A stretch of DNA of 48,113 bases from a virus, in IMG/VR virus record IMGVR_UViG_3300023099_000010, positions 1 to 48,113 of that record, one strand, 5' to 3'. Position 1 is the stretch's first letter. Every line of letters starts with the position of its first letter. A program made the translations under genes and the position numbers. The notes under the pieces are model-generated. The model was given only the letters and a program-made list of their open reading frames with translations. It was not told the origin of the DNA and searched no databases. Below, piece after piece: positions 22,053 through 31,145 of this stretch.

Positions 22053-22240
22053 CCCTCGATATCGAGCCAGAGGTCTGGTGGTGCTGGCGTCTAATCACGG
22101 ATAAGCGGGTCAAGGTAACCCTACAGGAATTGGAGACGCACTGGTCTTATCTGGACGCGGTACAAGCGCACCAGGTACTAGACGCATTGGAAGAGGCGGA
22201 AGAAAAGGCCTACAGAATGGCTCGCGCGGCACGGTCTTAA
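21660..22240 (+). CDS. tail assembly chaperone, -1 frameshift product
   Basis: Ribosomes slipping -1 on T-TTT-TTC continue without stop to TAA at 22238-22240, adding about 85 residues. The added part starts LQGPGKTRRF, then has a Trp-rich EPEVWWCWRLITDKRVKVTL segment and an Ala/Glu helix at the end. The new frame is open throughout and ends one base before the tape measure ATG, as in known G/GT pairs. The product is inferred, not demonstrated. Confidence 0.7.
21980..21986 (+). promoter_or_regulatory. -1 programmed frameshift site (TTTTTTC)
   Basis: Zero-frame codons AGT TTT TTC give the canonical X-XXY-YYZ heptamer T-TTT-TTC. Both tRNAs can re-pair one base back. Confidence 0.72.
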
Positions 22241-22241
22241 T

Positions 22242-23906
22242 ATGGCACTAAGAGAACTCCTAGCAACATTCGGTGTCGAGGTAGACGACGGCCAACTAAA
22301 GGGTTTCGATAAGAATATCAAGTCTACGGTGGATAGCGTTGGCAAGCTAGGGAAAGCCCTTCTCGGGGGCCTGGCTGCTAAGGCTATTGTCGGCTTCATT
22401 ACTGACACGGCAGCCATGGGAGCCGAGGTAGACGACCTGGCCACTAAGCTAGGCATTGGTGCGGACGACGTCCAGAAGTTCCAATACGTAGTCGGCCAGT
22501 CGGGAGGCTCAGCCGAGCTTGCGGCCAAGGGCCTTACCATGTTCACTAAGAACCTAGGTGAAGCCGTTACGGGGAACAAGACGGCGGCCCAAGGCTTTGC
22601 GGACCTCGGACTCAATATCAAGAATGCGGACGGGTCGACCCGCTCGATTACTGACCTGCTACCCGAGGTAGCGGACAAGATTGCAGACACGGACGACGCA
22701 GCCAAGCAAGCGGCCATGGCTACGAAGGTTTTTGGCAAGGCCGGACTCGAGTTGCTTCCGACGCTAAAGAACGGTGCGGATGGCCTACAGGAACTTCTTG
22801 GGAAGTACGACGAGCTTGGCCTAGGTCTTAGCGGAGACTTCATTAAAGCCGCTGCCGAAGCAGACGACGAATTCGACAACATGCGCCAGCAATTCAAAGC
22901 GGTGAAAGGCGCTCTTATGGTCTACATCTTGCCGCCAATTACCGCGGCCAGCCGGACCGTTCTCAAGTTCGTCGGCACCCTAATCAAGTTCGATAAGCAG
23001 ACTCACCTAATCAAAGATGCGCTTTTGCTTCTCTCTGGCGTCGGCTTGTTCAAGGCCGCTAAGGGGTTGAAGTCAATTATGGGCCCGGCCTGGGGAGCTA
23101 TCAAAGCCTTCCGAGCAATGTCCGTTACCTTCTTCGGTATGGGCGTCCCCCTCTGGCTGGTGCTAGGTGCCCTGGCCCTTCTCTACTTGGCTGTAGACGA
23201 TATCTTCGCACTCATGCGCGGGGACAAGTCTATCATCGGTTCGTATCTAGACGAGTTCGGTGGGGCTGGCACGGCTGCCGACCTAGCTAAGAGTCTAAAC
23301 GAAGCTTGGGTAGGAGTGAGCGAAGCCTTTAGCGAGGCCGGTAAGGCTTTCTCCGGGGTCTGGAGTTCGATGAAAGAAGCTCTGGGCACGAACGGAATTA
23401 CCCTCATGACTACGCTTTTCGTGGGCTTGGTCAAAGTCATTGGCGCGGCCGGTGTGGCCCTTGGCTCGCTCGTCGGGGCAATGGCTGCTTTGCTGCACGG
23501 CGATGTAGACAAGGCAGGGGATATCATGACCAAAGGTTCCGATGCGGTTTTCGGGAAGGCGACTAGCTTCTATGACCAGGCAACCGGACGGACCGAGACC
23601 CGCAACGTGGGGGGTCTTTTCGGCTCAACCAATAAAGACTTGGCCAAGGAACTTCCAGAGCTCGCGGCTCGGGGCGCTTTCGGCGTGGGTCAAATCCCTG
23701 TGGGGGTTCCAGGTAGCCAGTTCGCCGGCCCTCCTACAGCCCCCACGTCTATCGCTAACGATGTTCGAACCAACGTGACTATCAACGGAGCAACGGACCC
23801 AGCTGCAACCGCCAAGGAAGTAGCGAAGGCTCAAACCGGAGCGGTCGACCAAGCGAACCAAGACGCGCTAAACGCTATGCAGTCTTTCGGCGGAGGTGTC
23901 TACTAA
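22242..23906 (+). CDS. tail tape measure protein
   Basis: 554 residues, helix-rich, largest protein after the tail chaperone. It has hydrophobic segments around residues 45-60 and 285-330 (LWLVLGALALLYLAV) and a repeated short coiled pattern in the first 220 residues (ATKLGIGADDVQKFQYVVGQSGG). The Gly/Pro/Ala-rich C-terminus ends MQSFGGGVY. At about 0.15 nm per residue it would set a tail of about 80 nm, short for a myovirus. Confidence 0.88.
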   Translation: MALRELLATFGVEVDDGQLKGFDKNIKSTVDSVGKLGKALLGGLAAKAIVGFITDTAAMGAEVDDLATKLGIGADDVQKFQYVVGQSGGSAELAAKGLTMFTKNLGEAVTGNKTAAQGFADLGLNIKNADGSTRSITDLLPEVADKIADTDDAAKQAAMATKVFGKAGLELLPTLKNGADGLQELLGKYDELGLGLSGDFIKAAAEADDEFDNMRQQFKAVKGALMVYILPPITAASRTVLKFVGTLIKFDKQTHLIKDALLLLSGVGLFKAAKGLKSIMGPAWGAIKAFRAMSVTFFGMGVPLWLVLGALALLYLAVDDIFALMRGDKSIIGSYLDEFGGAGTAADLAKSLNEAWVGVSEAFSEAGKAFSGVWSSMKEALGTNGITLMTTLFVGLVKVIGAAGVALGSLVGAMAALLHGDVDKAGDIMTKGSDAVFGKATSFYDQATGRTETRNVGGLFGSTNKDLAKELPELAARGAFGVGQIPVGVPGSQFAGPPTAPTSIANDVRTNVTINGATDPAATAKEVAKAQTGAVDQANQDALNAMQSFGGGVY

Positions 23907-24637
23907 TGGGCGCTTATCTCATCTATGGCCAGGGGATTCCGAGCACGATGCGTTTTGACGTGGTCGTTTCGGAGATTCACAAATTCTCTAACAGTGTCAC
24001 AGAGCACCCCGTAGAGAAGGGCCCTAACATTACGGACAACGTCCGAGCCGAGCTAGATACGATTACTCTAGAGGTCTTCGTATCGAATACGCCTATCAAC
24101 TCTGGCAACCTATTGAAGCCCAACCCCCGGGGCTCTTTCAATAGCTTGAAGCTGGATATCCCCGAGTACAAGGCGCCTTTCGCGGTTACCCCGGGAGCGG
24201 CTTTCAACGCGGTTGGCAATGCTATCAACTCTCTTATTGGAAGTAACAAGAAGGTTGACGGCGCGATTACCCTGCAATTCGCTCAGCCCTTCAACGCAGT
24301 AAGCGAAATCTTTACCGAGCTCCGAAAGCTACGAGACTCGGGCGAAATCGTCAAGGTCATTACAGCCAATTGGGACTACGATTCTATGGTCGTGGCCTCG
24401 GTTGAAATGCCCCGGAGCAATGCCGAAGGGACCGGAGCTCGGTTCACTATTGAGCTAAAGCAGATTATCCAAGTCGAAACGAAGCGCACGGCCGAGCCTG
24501 TACCTACTCAAGTCCGAGGCAAGAAGGCTAAGAATAAGGGAACCAAGGGCACCGTCCCGGTAGAACGGGGGGCCAGTAAGGCGTACGGCCTTCTCGACCT
24601 GCTAGCCCCCGGCTTCCTCAAACCCTCGGCACAGTAA
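23906..24637 (+). CDS. Dit-like baseplate protein
   Basis: 243 residues. FDVVVSEIHKFSNSVTEHPVEKG and the following ITDNVRAELDTITLEVFVSNTPI match the N-terminal domain of Dit-like distal tail proteins. A basic, Lys-rich stretch (about 205-222) precedes the C-terminus. It lies directly after the tape measure and probably forms the hub ring at the tube end. Confidence 0.8.
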   Translation: MGAYLIYGQGIPSTMRFDVVVSEIHKFSNSVTEHPVEKGPNITDNVRAELDTITLEVFVSNTPINSGNLLKPNPRGSFNSLKLDIPEYKAPFAVTPGAAFNAVGNAINSLIGSNKKVDGAITLQFAQPFNAVSEIFTELRKLRDSGEIVKVITANWDYDSMVVASVEMPRSNAEGTGARFTIELKQIIQVETKRTAEPVPTQVRGKKAKNKGTKGTVPVERGASKAYGLLDLLAPGFLKPSAQ

Positions 24638-24641
24638 ACCC

Positions 24642-24971
24642 ATGGCACTCCTAGAAATACCTACCAGCCCCGACGCCCCCTTTTACAGCCAAACCAGCCA
24701 GCTGGAAGGGGTCGACTATGGTTTTCTCTTCGTCTACAACCAGAGAGAGAACGCCTACTACCTGAGCATCGAAGACACGGCCGGTAACCCGCTCGTAAAG
24801 GGTATCAAGTTGGTTTGCAACACATTCCTTCTTGACCCCTTCCTTAGCCCCTCGTTACCCCCGGGTAAGCTTTTCGTACAGAGCTCGGACTCGAATACCA
24901 GCCCCCCAGGTATTGGCGAGCTCGGTTCTAGGTGCCAGCTTATGTATGCGACGAGCGACGGGCTAACCTAG
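24642..24971 (+). CDS. baseplate plug protein (DUF6983-like)
   Basis: 109 residues. LEGVDYGFLFVYNQRENAYYLSI and GIKLVCNTFLL match the small baseplate plug family of compact contractile tails such as Pam3. It lies between the Dit-like and hub genes, as in those phages. Confidence 0.75.
   Translation: MALLEIPTSPDAPFYSQTSQLEGVDYGFLFVYNQRENAYYLSIEDTAGNPLVKGIKLVCNTFLLDPFLSPSLPPGKLFVQSSDSNTSPPGIGELGSRCQLMYATSDGLT
24964..24969 (+). promoter_or_regulatory. possible -10 element before hub gene
   Basis: GGGC-TAACCT then exactly six bases to ATG (24976); it overlaps the end of the plug gene. Confidence 0.4.
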
Positions 24972-24975
24972 TAGT

Positions 24976-25815
24976 ATGGCTTCGGACCTCTTCGGGAGAA
25001 CGTATAAAATCGTAGTCGGGACCGTGGATATCACGGGTCTTCGATGCGCTTTCACCATTCGAAAGACCCTCAAGAAAGAGCCGAATACCTGTACTATCAA
25101 GGTTTACAACCTAAGCGAGTCAACTCGGGAAGAGCTATCGGAGTCCAAAGTCTTGGGTGTCTCGGTAGAAGCCGGCTACAAGGGGGACAATTCCCAGCTC
25201 TATCTAGGCCAGCTCAGAGGGGCCAGCTCCGAAGTGGAAGGCGCGGATATCACTACGGTATTCAGCACTGGGGACGGAGACAAGGCCATTCAGTCAGCCC
25301 GGCTTAGCATCCCCCTTGGCCCCAAGACCCCGAACGATGTAGCCCTCCTGGCCATCGCGCGGACCTTGGGAGTAGGTCTGGGCAACGTGGCCCAAGCCGC
25401 GGCCAAGCTCAAGACCTCGGGGGTTAGCTTGTTCCCCGTGGGCACTTTGCTCACTGGAAACAGCGCGAAGAACTTAACCCAGTTCTGCCGGTCGGCTGGC
25501 CTAGAGTGGTCGATTCAAGACGGCAAGTTGCAAATCCTTGATATCGGGAAAGCCCTAGACGTCCGCCCCTACGTGCTCGACAGTGAGTCGGGTCTAATCG
25601 GCTCCCCCTCCCTGACACACGAAGCCAAGACGGGAGACAAGATTGTCCGAGCTGAGTGTCTCATGTTGCCCGGCTTGCGGCCGGGTATGCGTGTTATGTT
25701 CAATTCTCGTTTCGTCAAGGGCCTGTATCGGGTAGAGGAGTGCGAGTATGAAGGGGATTCCTGGGGCGAAAACTGGGGCATCCGGCTAGCCTGCCGTTTG
25801 CCCAAGGGCGGCTAG
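24976..25815 (+). CDS. baseplate hub protein (gp27/gpD-like)
   Basis: 279 residues with the beta-barrel order of hub proteins: FTIRKTLKKEPNTCTIKVYNLS, LYLGQLRGASSEVEGADITT, SAKNLTQFCRSAGLEWSIQDGKL and RPGMRVMFNSRFVKGLYRVEECEYEG. The last segments resemble gp27/gpD barrels that hold the spike. The spike gene follows at once. Confidence 0.8.
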   Translation: MASDLFGRTYKIVVGTVDITGLRCAFTIRKTLKKEPNTCTIKVYNLSESTREELSESKVLGVSVEAGYKGDNSQLYLGQLRGASSEVEGADITTVFSTGDGDKAIQSARLSIPLGPKTPNDVALLAIARTLGVGLGNVAQAAAKLKTSGVSLFPVGTLLTGNSAKNLTQFCRSAGLEWSIQDGKLQILDIGKALDVRPYVLDSESGLIGSPSLTHEAKTGDKIVRAECLMLPGLRPGMRVMFNSRFVKGLYRVEECEYEGDSWGENWGIRLACRLPKGG

Positions 25816-25818
25816 ACT
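25813..25818 (+). promoter_or_regulatory. late -10 element before spike gene
   Basis: CGGC-TAGACT with exactly six bases to the ATG at 25825; no Shine-Dalgarno sequence. Confidence 0.6.
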
Positions 25819-25824
25819 AAGGGC

Positions 25825-26526
25825 ATGTCCCTCCCGGTTTCCCTGACACAAGTAATCCAAGCGGCTACCCAGGCAAACCAGGATGAGCTACACACGATTA
25901 CTATCGGTCGGGTCTTGACCTACTACCCAACGGACCTAACCGCGGATATCGAGGTCTGTATTGCTCGTCCGTTGCAGTCGGCTAACGAAGAGGTAGTATA
26001 CGAACCCCTGGGTACCTTGCCTAAGGTCCCAGTCCAGTTCCCTCGTACGAAGAAGTACAGCATCGTTTTCCCGCTTGAAGCCGGGGATACGGTCGTTTTG
26101 CTCTTCTGTGAAACCAGCATCGCGGAGTGGCGAATGGGGGCCAAGACGGGGGAGCCGGCTGATACCAGGCGGCATAGCATCGGCTACCCTATCGCTATCC
26201 CTGGCCTCTTCCCTGACTTGGAGCCAGCGGCTAACGCGACTACGACCCCCGGGGCCATGGTACTAGGCTCCGAAACCTCGGCTACGTCCAAGGTCGAAAT
26301 CACGGCTTCGGGCATCTTCCTTGGCCACGGTGCTTCGGACTTCATTGCGCTCAGCTCCAAGGTAGACGCGGCTATTGCGAACATCCGAGCGGCCTTCAAT
26401 AGCCACATTCATCCGGTTGCGGGGGCTATGCCTGCGGTTATCGGGGTGCCTCCTACCACGTCGGCTACCCTGACTACTATCCCTTCTCAGCCGACCACGG
26501 CCAGCACTCTAACCAAGTCCCTCTAA
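25825..26526 (+). CDS. baseplate spike (Gp138-N / gpV-like)
   Basis: 233 residues. An OB-fold-like N-terminal domain (IGRVLTYYPTDLTADIEVCIARP, then PKVPVQF and PLEAGDTVVLLFCE) of the Gp138 type leads into a Gly/Ser/Thr-rich beta helix. Near the end NSHIHPV has an HxH pair that binds iron at the tip of known phage spikes. The tip then continues with a Thr/Pro-rich tail. It punctures the host envelope. Confidence 0.85.
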   Translation: MSLPVSLTQVIQAATQANQDELHTITIGRVLTYYPTDLTADIEVCIARPLQSANEEVVYEPLGTLPKVPVQFPRTKKYSIVFPLEAGDTVVLLFCETSIAEWRMGAKTGEPADTRRHSIGYPIAIPGLFPDLEPAANATTTPGAMVLGSETSATSKVEITASGIFLGHGASDFIALSSKVDAAIANIRAAFNSHIHPVAGAMPAVIGVPPTTSATLTTIPSQPTTASTLTKSL

Positions 26527-27935
26527 TGCGAACTTTTCAGCAAACACTAGCTCGGGACTTGGTCCTATCCAACGGACGACTAGTCCTAATCGATTCGGTC
26601 AAGGCCGTTGCTACCAAGCTCCGGAACCGGCTTCTACTCTTCTCAGGGGAGTGGTTCTTAGATACCCGGCTTGGGGTTCCCTGGTTCGTGTTCTTCGAAA
26701 AGAACCCCGACCTAGATAGCTTGCGTCGGCTTGTCTTGTCTGTCATTACGGAAACGTCCGAGCTCATTACCGAGGTTCCCCAACTGGACCTTGACCTAGA
26801 CCGGGCTACCCGAACCCTACGTATTACCTTTCAGGTCGTTTGCGATGGCTCTCTAATCGAGGGCGATACGGCCGGGGAGTTCTTCGTAGATGGCGCTCCG
26901 GTCTACGTGGACCCTGTCCCGGTCTTGGCCTCGGTAACGTCCGTTAGCCAGGTTGGCGGAACTGTCACGGCTACCGGGTCGGCCTTCCTTCCCGGGGCTG
27001 TCTTGTGGACAGATGGTGTAGCCCGTGCGACTACCTATGTCAACGCTACGACTTTGACGGCCGTGGTTCCTGCGCATGCGGTAGGCTCGGTAAACGCCTA
27101 CGTGGTCCAGAGTTCTGGGACTTCGAATACGGTATCGTTTGCGTATACGTCAAGCGCTGTAGACCCAGCCACGTTCCTGCCGTCCGGCTACTGGGAACAG
27201 CGAGGCGCAGGGGACGTCAATGACTACTCGCAGACCGACACAGATGGTGCTGGACCCGACGTCGCAGGCCGGTGGGAAGACCGTTCCGGGAACTCTAGGC
27301 ACTGGGGCCAGAACACAGGCGGCGCCGGCACACTCCCCTCGACCGGCACCGCAATTGACGGCTCTTCGCCAATTGTCTTCGACGCGCCTGCGGGTAAGAG
27401 CCTGCTACAGACAGCAACGCTTGGCGACTTCGGTACCGCCTCCGAATTCGTTGCGTCTCTGCTAGTTAAGCTCCCCGCAGGTCTTCTACCCGCCTGGAAT
27501 GTCAACGCCTTTGCAAACTCGACTCTCGTTACGGACTCGTCGGGATGGTTCTCTATCATGTGCGGGAGCGAGGGTGGCGTCAATTACATTGGCGTCGCTG
27601 GCTACGACACGGCTTGGAGGTACGCGCGCGCGCCAATTACGACGGGCGTCTATCAGCAAGTGAACGTTTGCCACCTTGGCGGCCAACTCATGGTAGAAGT
27701 GAACGCGCCGCCAGCCATTGACGCCGGTGCGGGCATTCGCAAGTCGGTAGCGTGCGGCAACATCGGGCAGGTAGTTCACGCGCTAGTATCACGTAACGCA
27801 GGCGTTGGCGCCGCGCTTTCATACGACGCCCTTTCGTTCTTCTTCCGCCAGACCCTGGCAGACGCACGATTTGCAGACCTGCGAGCGTGGTGGCGTACCA
27901 GATACGCATCTTTAACGGGGGAGATTCCCGGCTAG
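26526..27935 (+). CDS. gp46/gp25-like baseplate wedge protein fused to IPT and lectin-like domains
   Basis: 469 residues, far longer than usual for gp46 (about 110-150). Residues 1-115 are the wedge domain (LRNRLLLFSGEWFLDTRLGVPWF). Residues ~125-215 form an IPT/TIG Ig-like domain (GSAFLPGAVLWTDG). Residues ~220-469 look like a concanavalin/LamG-type sugar-binding fold (GRWEDRSGNSRHW, IVFDAPAGKSLLQT). The DNA of the last part uses more GCG, GCA and GTC codons than its neighbours, suggesting a recent graft. It may give the baseplate a second receptor-binding activity. Confidence 0.78.
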   Translation: MRTFQQTLARDLVLSNGRLVLIDSVKAVATKLRNRLLLFSGEWFLDTRLGVPWFVFFEKNPDLDSLRRLVLSVITETSELITEVPQLDLDLDRATRTLRITFQVVCDGSLIEGDTAGEFFVDGAPVYVDPVPVLASVTSVSQVGGTVTATGSAFLPGAVLWTDGVARATTYVNATTLTAVVPAHAVGSVNAYVVQSSGTSNTVSFAYTSSAVDPATFLPSGYWEQRGAGDVNDYSQTDTDGAGPDVAGRWEDRSGNSRHWGQNTGGAGTLPSTGTAIDGSSPIVFDAPAGKSLLQTATLGDFGTASEFVASLLVKLPAGLLPAWNVNAFANSTLVTDSSGWFSIMCGSEGGVNYIGVAGYDTAWRYARAPITTGVYQQVNVCHLGGQLMVEVNAPPAIDAGAGIRKSVACGNIGQVVHALVSRNAGVGAALSYDALSFFFRQTLADARFADLRAWWRTRYASLTGEIPG

Positions 27936-27938
27936 ACT
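27933..27938 (+). promoter_or_regulatory. late -10 element before baseplate J-like gene
   Basis: CGGC-TAGACT with exactly six bases to ATG (27945); the TAG of the element is the stop codon of the preceding gene. Confidence 0.6.
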
Positions 27939-27944
27939 ACAACC

Positions 27945-29132
27945 ATGTCAGCCGGAGTAACCGCACAAGGTCTAGAAATCAAGACCGTTGAACAAATCAA
28001 CGCAGAGATTTTCAACGCTCAGCTCTCTTTCCTTGGTGCGGACCTCGATACCGACCCGGACCAACCACTAGGCCAGCTTAACGGCATTGTGGCCACCAAG
28101 CTAGCCGAGGTCTGGGAAATCCTACAGACGGCTTACAACGCCTTCAATCCCGCTGCAGCCGAGGGAGCTCTACTTGACGTTATCGGCCAGCTCCGGGGCG
28201 TACCCCGGCTAGGTGCCACTTCGGGTAGTGTAAGCCTTTTGGTCAACTTGTCTATCGGGACTACGCTTACGGCTGGCGTGTCTATGGCCAACGTTGCCGG
28301 CCAGCCCACGAACCGCTGGACCCCTGTAGCCAACTTCACAGCCCCAGCTACGGGTAACTACCCGGTCAACTTCCGTTCGGTATCCCCTGGCAACTTCCCA
28401 GCCAACACCGGGACCATTACCGAAATCTCCACGGCTACAGCCGGTTGGAACTCGGTAACCAACCTAGGCCCAGCAACTACCGGCCGGGAAATCGAGACGG
28501 ACACAGACTACCGAAACCGTCAAGCTACGGCACCGTCTACCTATGGTTCGGGTACCGTTGGGTCACTACAAGCCGACCTACTGGCTATCTCCGGTGTTTC
28601 TCAGGTAACCGTATTCGAGAATACCTCGGATTTCTACGACTCCCTCGGGCTCCCCCCACATTCCTTCGAAGCGGTCGTAAGAGACGGGAGCTTGGTAGCC
28701 AATGACGTAATCGCCCAAGTCCTCTGGGATAACAAGCCAGCCGGCATCCCTACCTATGGCCTGAACACAGGCACGGCTACCGATACCCTCGGTCAAGCTC
28801 GCTTGGTCTACTTTACCCGACCCACCGCGAAAAACGTGGACCTCTACTTTACAGCCGTAACGCTCCCCGGTTATAACCCAACCACGCAAAACCCACTTAT
28901 TCAAGCGGCTATTACAGCCTACTTGTCAGGGCTTCGTATCGGAGAAGACGTGGTAGTCAACCGGATTCGAACCCTGATTATGCAGCAAGCCAACGTCTGG
29001 GACGTGTCTGGCATCGCGCTTGACGTCGGGACGGGCTTGATTACGACAGGAGCCGCACCCATTGGCCCTCGGTCTTTCGGTCAGTTAGGCATCTACAGCG
29101 CGGTCTACAACCCAATCCCCGGAGCTCCGTGA
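27945..29132 (+). CDS. gp47-like baseplate J protein
   Basis: 395 residues with the Mu gp47/BaseplateJ order: DTDPDQPLGQLNGIVATKLAEVWE, GALLDVIGQLRGVPRLGAT, a central Ig-like strand set, REIETDTDYRNRQA and a C-terminal IRTLIMQQANVWDVSGIALD. Forms the wedge arms of compact contractile baseplates. Overlaps the next gene at GTGATG. Confidence 0.88.
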   Translation: MSAGVTAQGLEIKTVEQINAEIFNAQLSFLGADLDTDPDQPLGQLNGIVATKLAEVWEILQTAYNAFNPAAAEGALLDVIGQLRGVPRLGATSGSVSLLVNLSIGTTLTAGVSMANVAGQPTNRWTPVANFTAPATGNYPVNFRSVSPGNFPANTGTITEISTATAGWNSVTNLGPATTGREIETDTDYRNRQATAPSTYGSGTVGSLQADLLAISGVSQVTVFENTSDFYDSLGLPPHSFEAVVRDGSLVANDVIAQVLWDNKPAGIPTYGLNTGTATDTLGQARLVYFTRPTAKNVDLYFTAVTLPGYNPTTQNPLIQAAITAYLSGLRIGEDVVVNRIRTLIMQQANVWDVSGIALDVGTGLITTGAAPIGPRSFGQLGIYSAVYNPIPGAP

Positions 29133-29752
29133 TGCTTCCGGTTAAGAACACGGCCCACGTAGCTGAGGGCTTGGCTCTTCTTACCGAGCAATTCAAAGGC
29201 AAGCCGGTAATTGAGGGCATCCTAAAGGCTTGGCTGGCTCAAGTCCAGTCGGCCGAAGATGTAACTTTTGAAGTCATCCAAAGCCGAAACCTGCAGGGGG
29301 TTGGCGTACAGTTGGATATTCTGGGGTCCCTTGTAGGCGAGACTCGACAGGGCCGGACCGATGCGGAATACGCCCCTGCTATCGGGCTTCGTATCCAGGT
29401 CAATCAAAGCGATGGCTCTACTCGGGCCATCCTAGATATCATCAAAAACTTCCTAGGTCTGTATGGGCTGTCCGACTCTACTGTAGTCTACTCGGAATCC
29501 CAGCCAGCTCGGTTCCGGGTGGAGACGACTACTTTAACGACGGTCCGGGCAATGGCGCTGCTTCGTATCCTTCTACAGGCCAAGCCAGCCGGAGTAGCAC
29601 TAGAGTTCATTGGCAACGGGGACCCGGCCCCCGGCTCTACCGGGAATGAGATTATCTACGACCATGTAACCTCACTCCCGACCGTGCCCAGAGGCTTTGC
29701 CCACACGACGGGGCTCCCCGATAACGTGGCCTCTAGCGTACTAGTATACTAA
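29132..29752 (+). CDS. gp48-like baseplate protein (DUF2612)
   Basis: 206 residues. VQLDILGSLVGETRQGRTDAEY with the following IGLRIQVNQSDGSTRAIL matches DUF2612/gp48 proteins that join wedge to fibre. A GTG three bases upstream is an alternative start. The Val/Tyr-rich C-terminus leads straight to the fibre gene. Confidence 0.82.
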   Translation: MLPVKNTAHVAEGLALLTEQFKGKPVIEGILKAWLAQVQSAEDVTFEVIQSRNLQGVGVQLDILGSLVGETRQGRTDAEYAPAIGLRIQVNQSDGSTRAILDIIKNFLGLYGLSDSTVVYSESQPARFRVETTTLTTVRAMALLRILLQAKPAGVALEFIGNGDPAPGSTGNEIIYDHVTSLPTVPRGFAHTTGLPDNVASSVLVY

Positions 29753-29753
29753 C

Positions 29754-31145
29754 GTGAAAACCATCCCCATTTTCCGTTGGGCTGAATCGGCCAACTATAC
29801 CGCGGACGGCTCGGGTAACCCCTGGCGTACGGGAGCTAGCCCGACCAAGGTTCTGCCCCCGGCTATCTACTCGACGCAAGGCACGGCCCCGGGGGAGCGC
29901 TATCCAGCTCAGTACGAGAACAGCGTAAAGAACTATACGGGGTTGGCTCTACAGGCTATCGAGAAAGGCCAGCTTCTCAGGTTCTCTCGGACCGTCGGAG
30001 TACCGGCTACGAAGGGCTACCTAAAGGTTCACGCCCCATATTGGAACCCCTATCAAAAGTGTTGGATTGCTGTAGCCTCGGCTGGCACCGACCCGGCTAC
30101 GGTCGTATTCCGGGACATCCACGGATATGCCTATTCGGAAACCTCAGGCACCACCAACATTCAAACCACGGCCACTAATCGGTCATGTTGGTTTGATACG
30201 GGTACTGTTTCCACCAGTTATGGCATTCAGTATTTTACGGACGGAGCTACGGCCAAGACGGCTACGAATTTCAGCGCCTTTACGCTCACCTCGACAGGGA
30301 CCCTAGGCGCGCCCGTTACCGGATTGAGCTCGGCCCAGGCCACAGTAGTTATCGGGCTGGGCAACATGCTGGCTTGTTCGGGCGCATATGCAGCACTTGG
30401 AGTGGTCTCGGGTACCAACTCGGGAACTCCGTGCTTCTTCACTGTAAACCAAAACCTGCTTACCGCAGTTACCCTACCTGGCACTCCCAACGCCAACGCG
30501 GCTAATACCTTCTTCGTGACTAGGCCCTCGGACGGTTCCTTGTGGGGCTTCTCCGGCAGTGCGGCTAACGCATCGGTCTACACAAGCGCCAACGGAAACC
30601 CGGCCGGGCCATGGGTCGAAGTCTACAATAACGTTAGCTTCTTTGGCGCTCCTCTGTATGCGCCCCCTGCTTTGGACTTGGTAAATTCCCAATGGGTCTT
30701 TACGGTCGCGAAGCCCGCAGCCTACTCCTATGGCTCCCTTACTAGGTTCTCTACATCTATCTACACAAGCCCTGTTTCAAACCCATCCAGCATTGGCTTG
30801 CTTCGAACCTTTGCGGGTATCTCGGTAGCCAAGACACAAGACCTGGGGGAAAACAACGTTGTCGGGGTCTACATGGCCCACGGCGGTAGCCCAACCGGGA
30901 CCGATGCGGTTACTCTAGGTTTGTGTGCCAGTGCGGACGCCGGTGTTACTTGGACCGTAGCAGGTAGCGACTTCGCCAAGTATACGAACAACACCTCAAA
31001 CCCGTTCGCGGCAATCCACATTACTACGAACTTTGCCTATGCACAAGGTAAGAGCCTCTTGTTCAACTACTACACGAGCAATGGCACCGTGGATTTTATG
31101 CAGTTCGGTTTGCACGTTCCGGTAGATTCACTCCAGAGTTACTAG
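29754..31145 (+). CDS. tail fibre / receptor-binding protein, beta-propeller-like
   Basis: 463 residues, GTG start one base after the gp48-like stop. No collagen-like or trimerisation region is visible. Instead, repeated blade-like units end in short aromatic strands (WFDTGTVSTSYGIQYF, FFVTRPSDGSLWGFSG, LGLCASADAGVTW) like sialidase or BNR propellers. It is the last gene of the tail block and so probably recognises the host surface. Confidence 0.72.
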   Translation: MKTIPIFRWAESANYTADGSGNPWRTGASPTKVLPPAIYSTQGTAPGERYPAQYENSVKNYTGLALQAIEKGQLLRFSRTVGVPATKGYLKVHAPYWNPYQKCWIAVASAGTDPATVVFRDIHGYAYSETSGTTNIQTTATNRSCWFDTGTVSTSYGIQYFTDGATAKTATNFSAFTLTSTGTLGAPVTGLSSAQATVVIGLGNMLACSGAYAALGVVSGTNSGTPCFFTVNQNLLTAVTLPGTPNANAANTFFVTRPSDGSLWGFSGSAANASVYTSANGNPAGPWVEVYNNVSFFGAPLYAPPALDLVNSQWVFTVAKPAAYSYGSLTRFSTSIYTSPVSNPSSIGLLRTFAGISVAKTQDLGENNVVGVYMAHGGSPTGTDAVTLGLCASADAGVTWTVAGSDFAKYTNNTSNPFAAIHITTNFAYAQGKSLLFNYYTSNGTVDFMQFGLHVPVDSLQSY

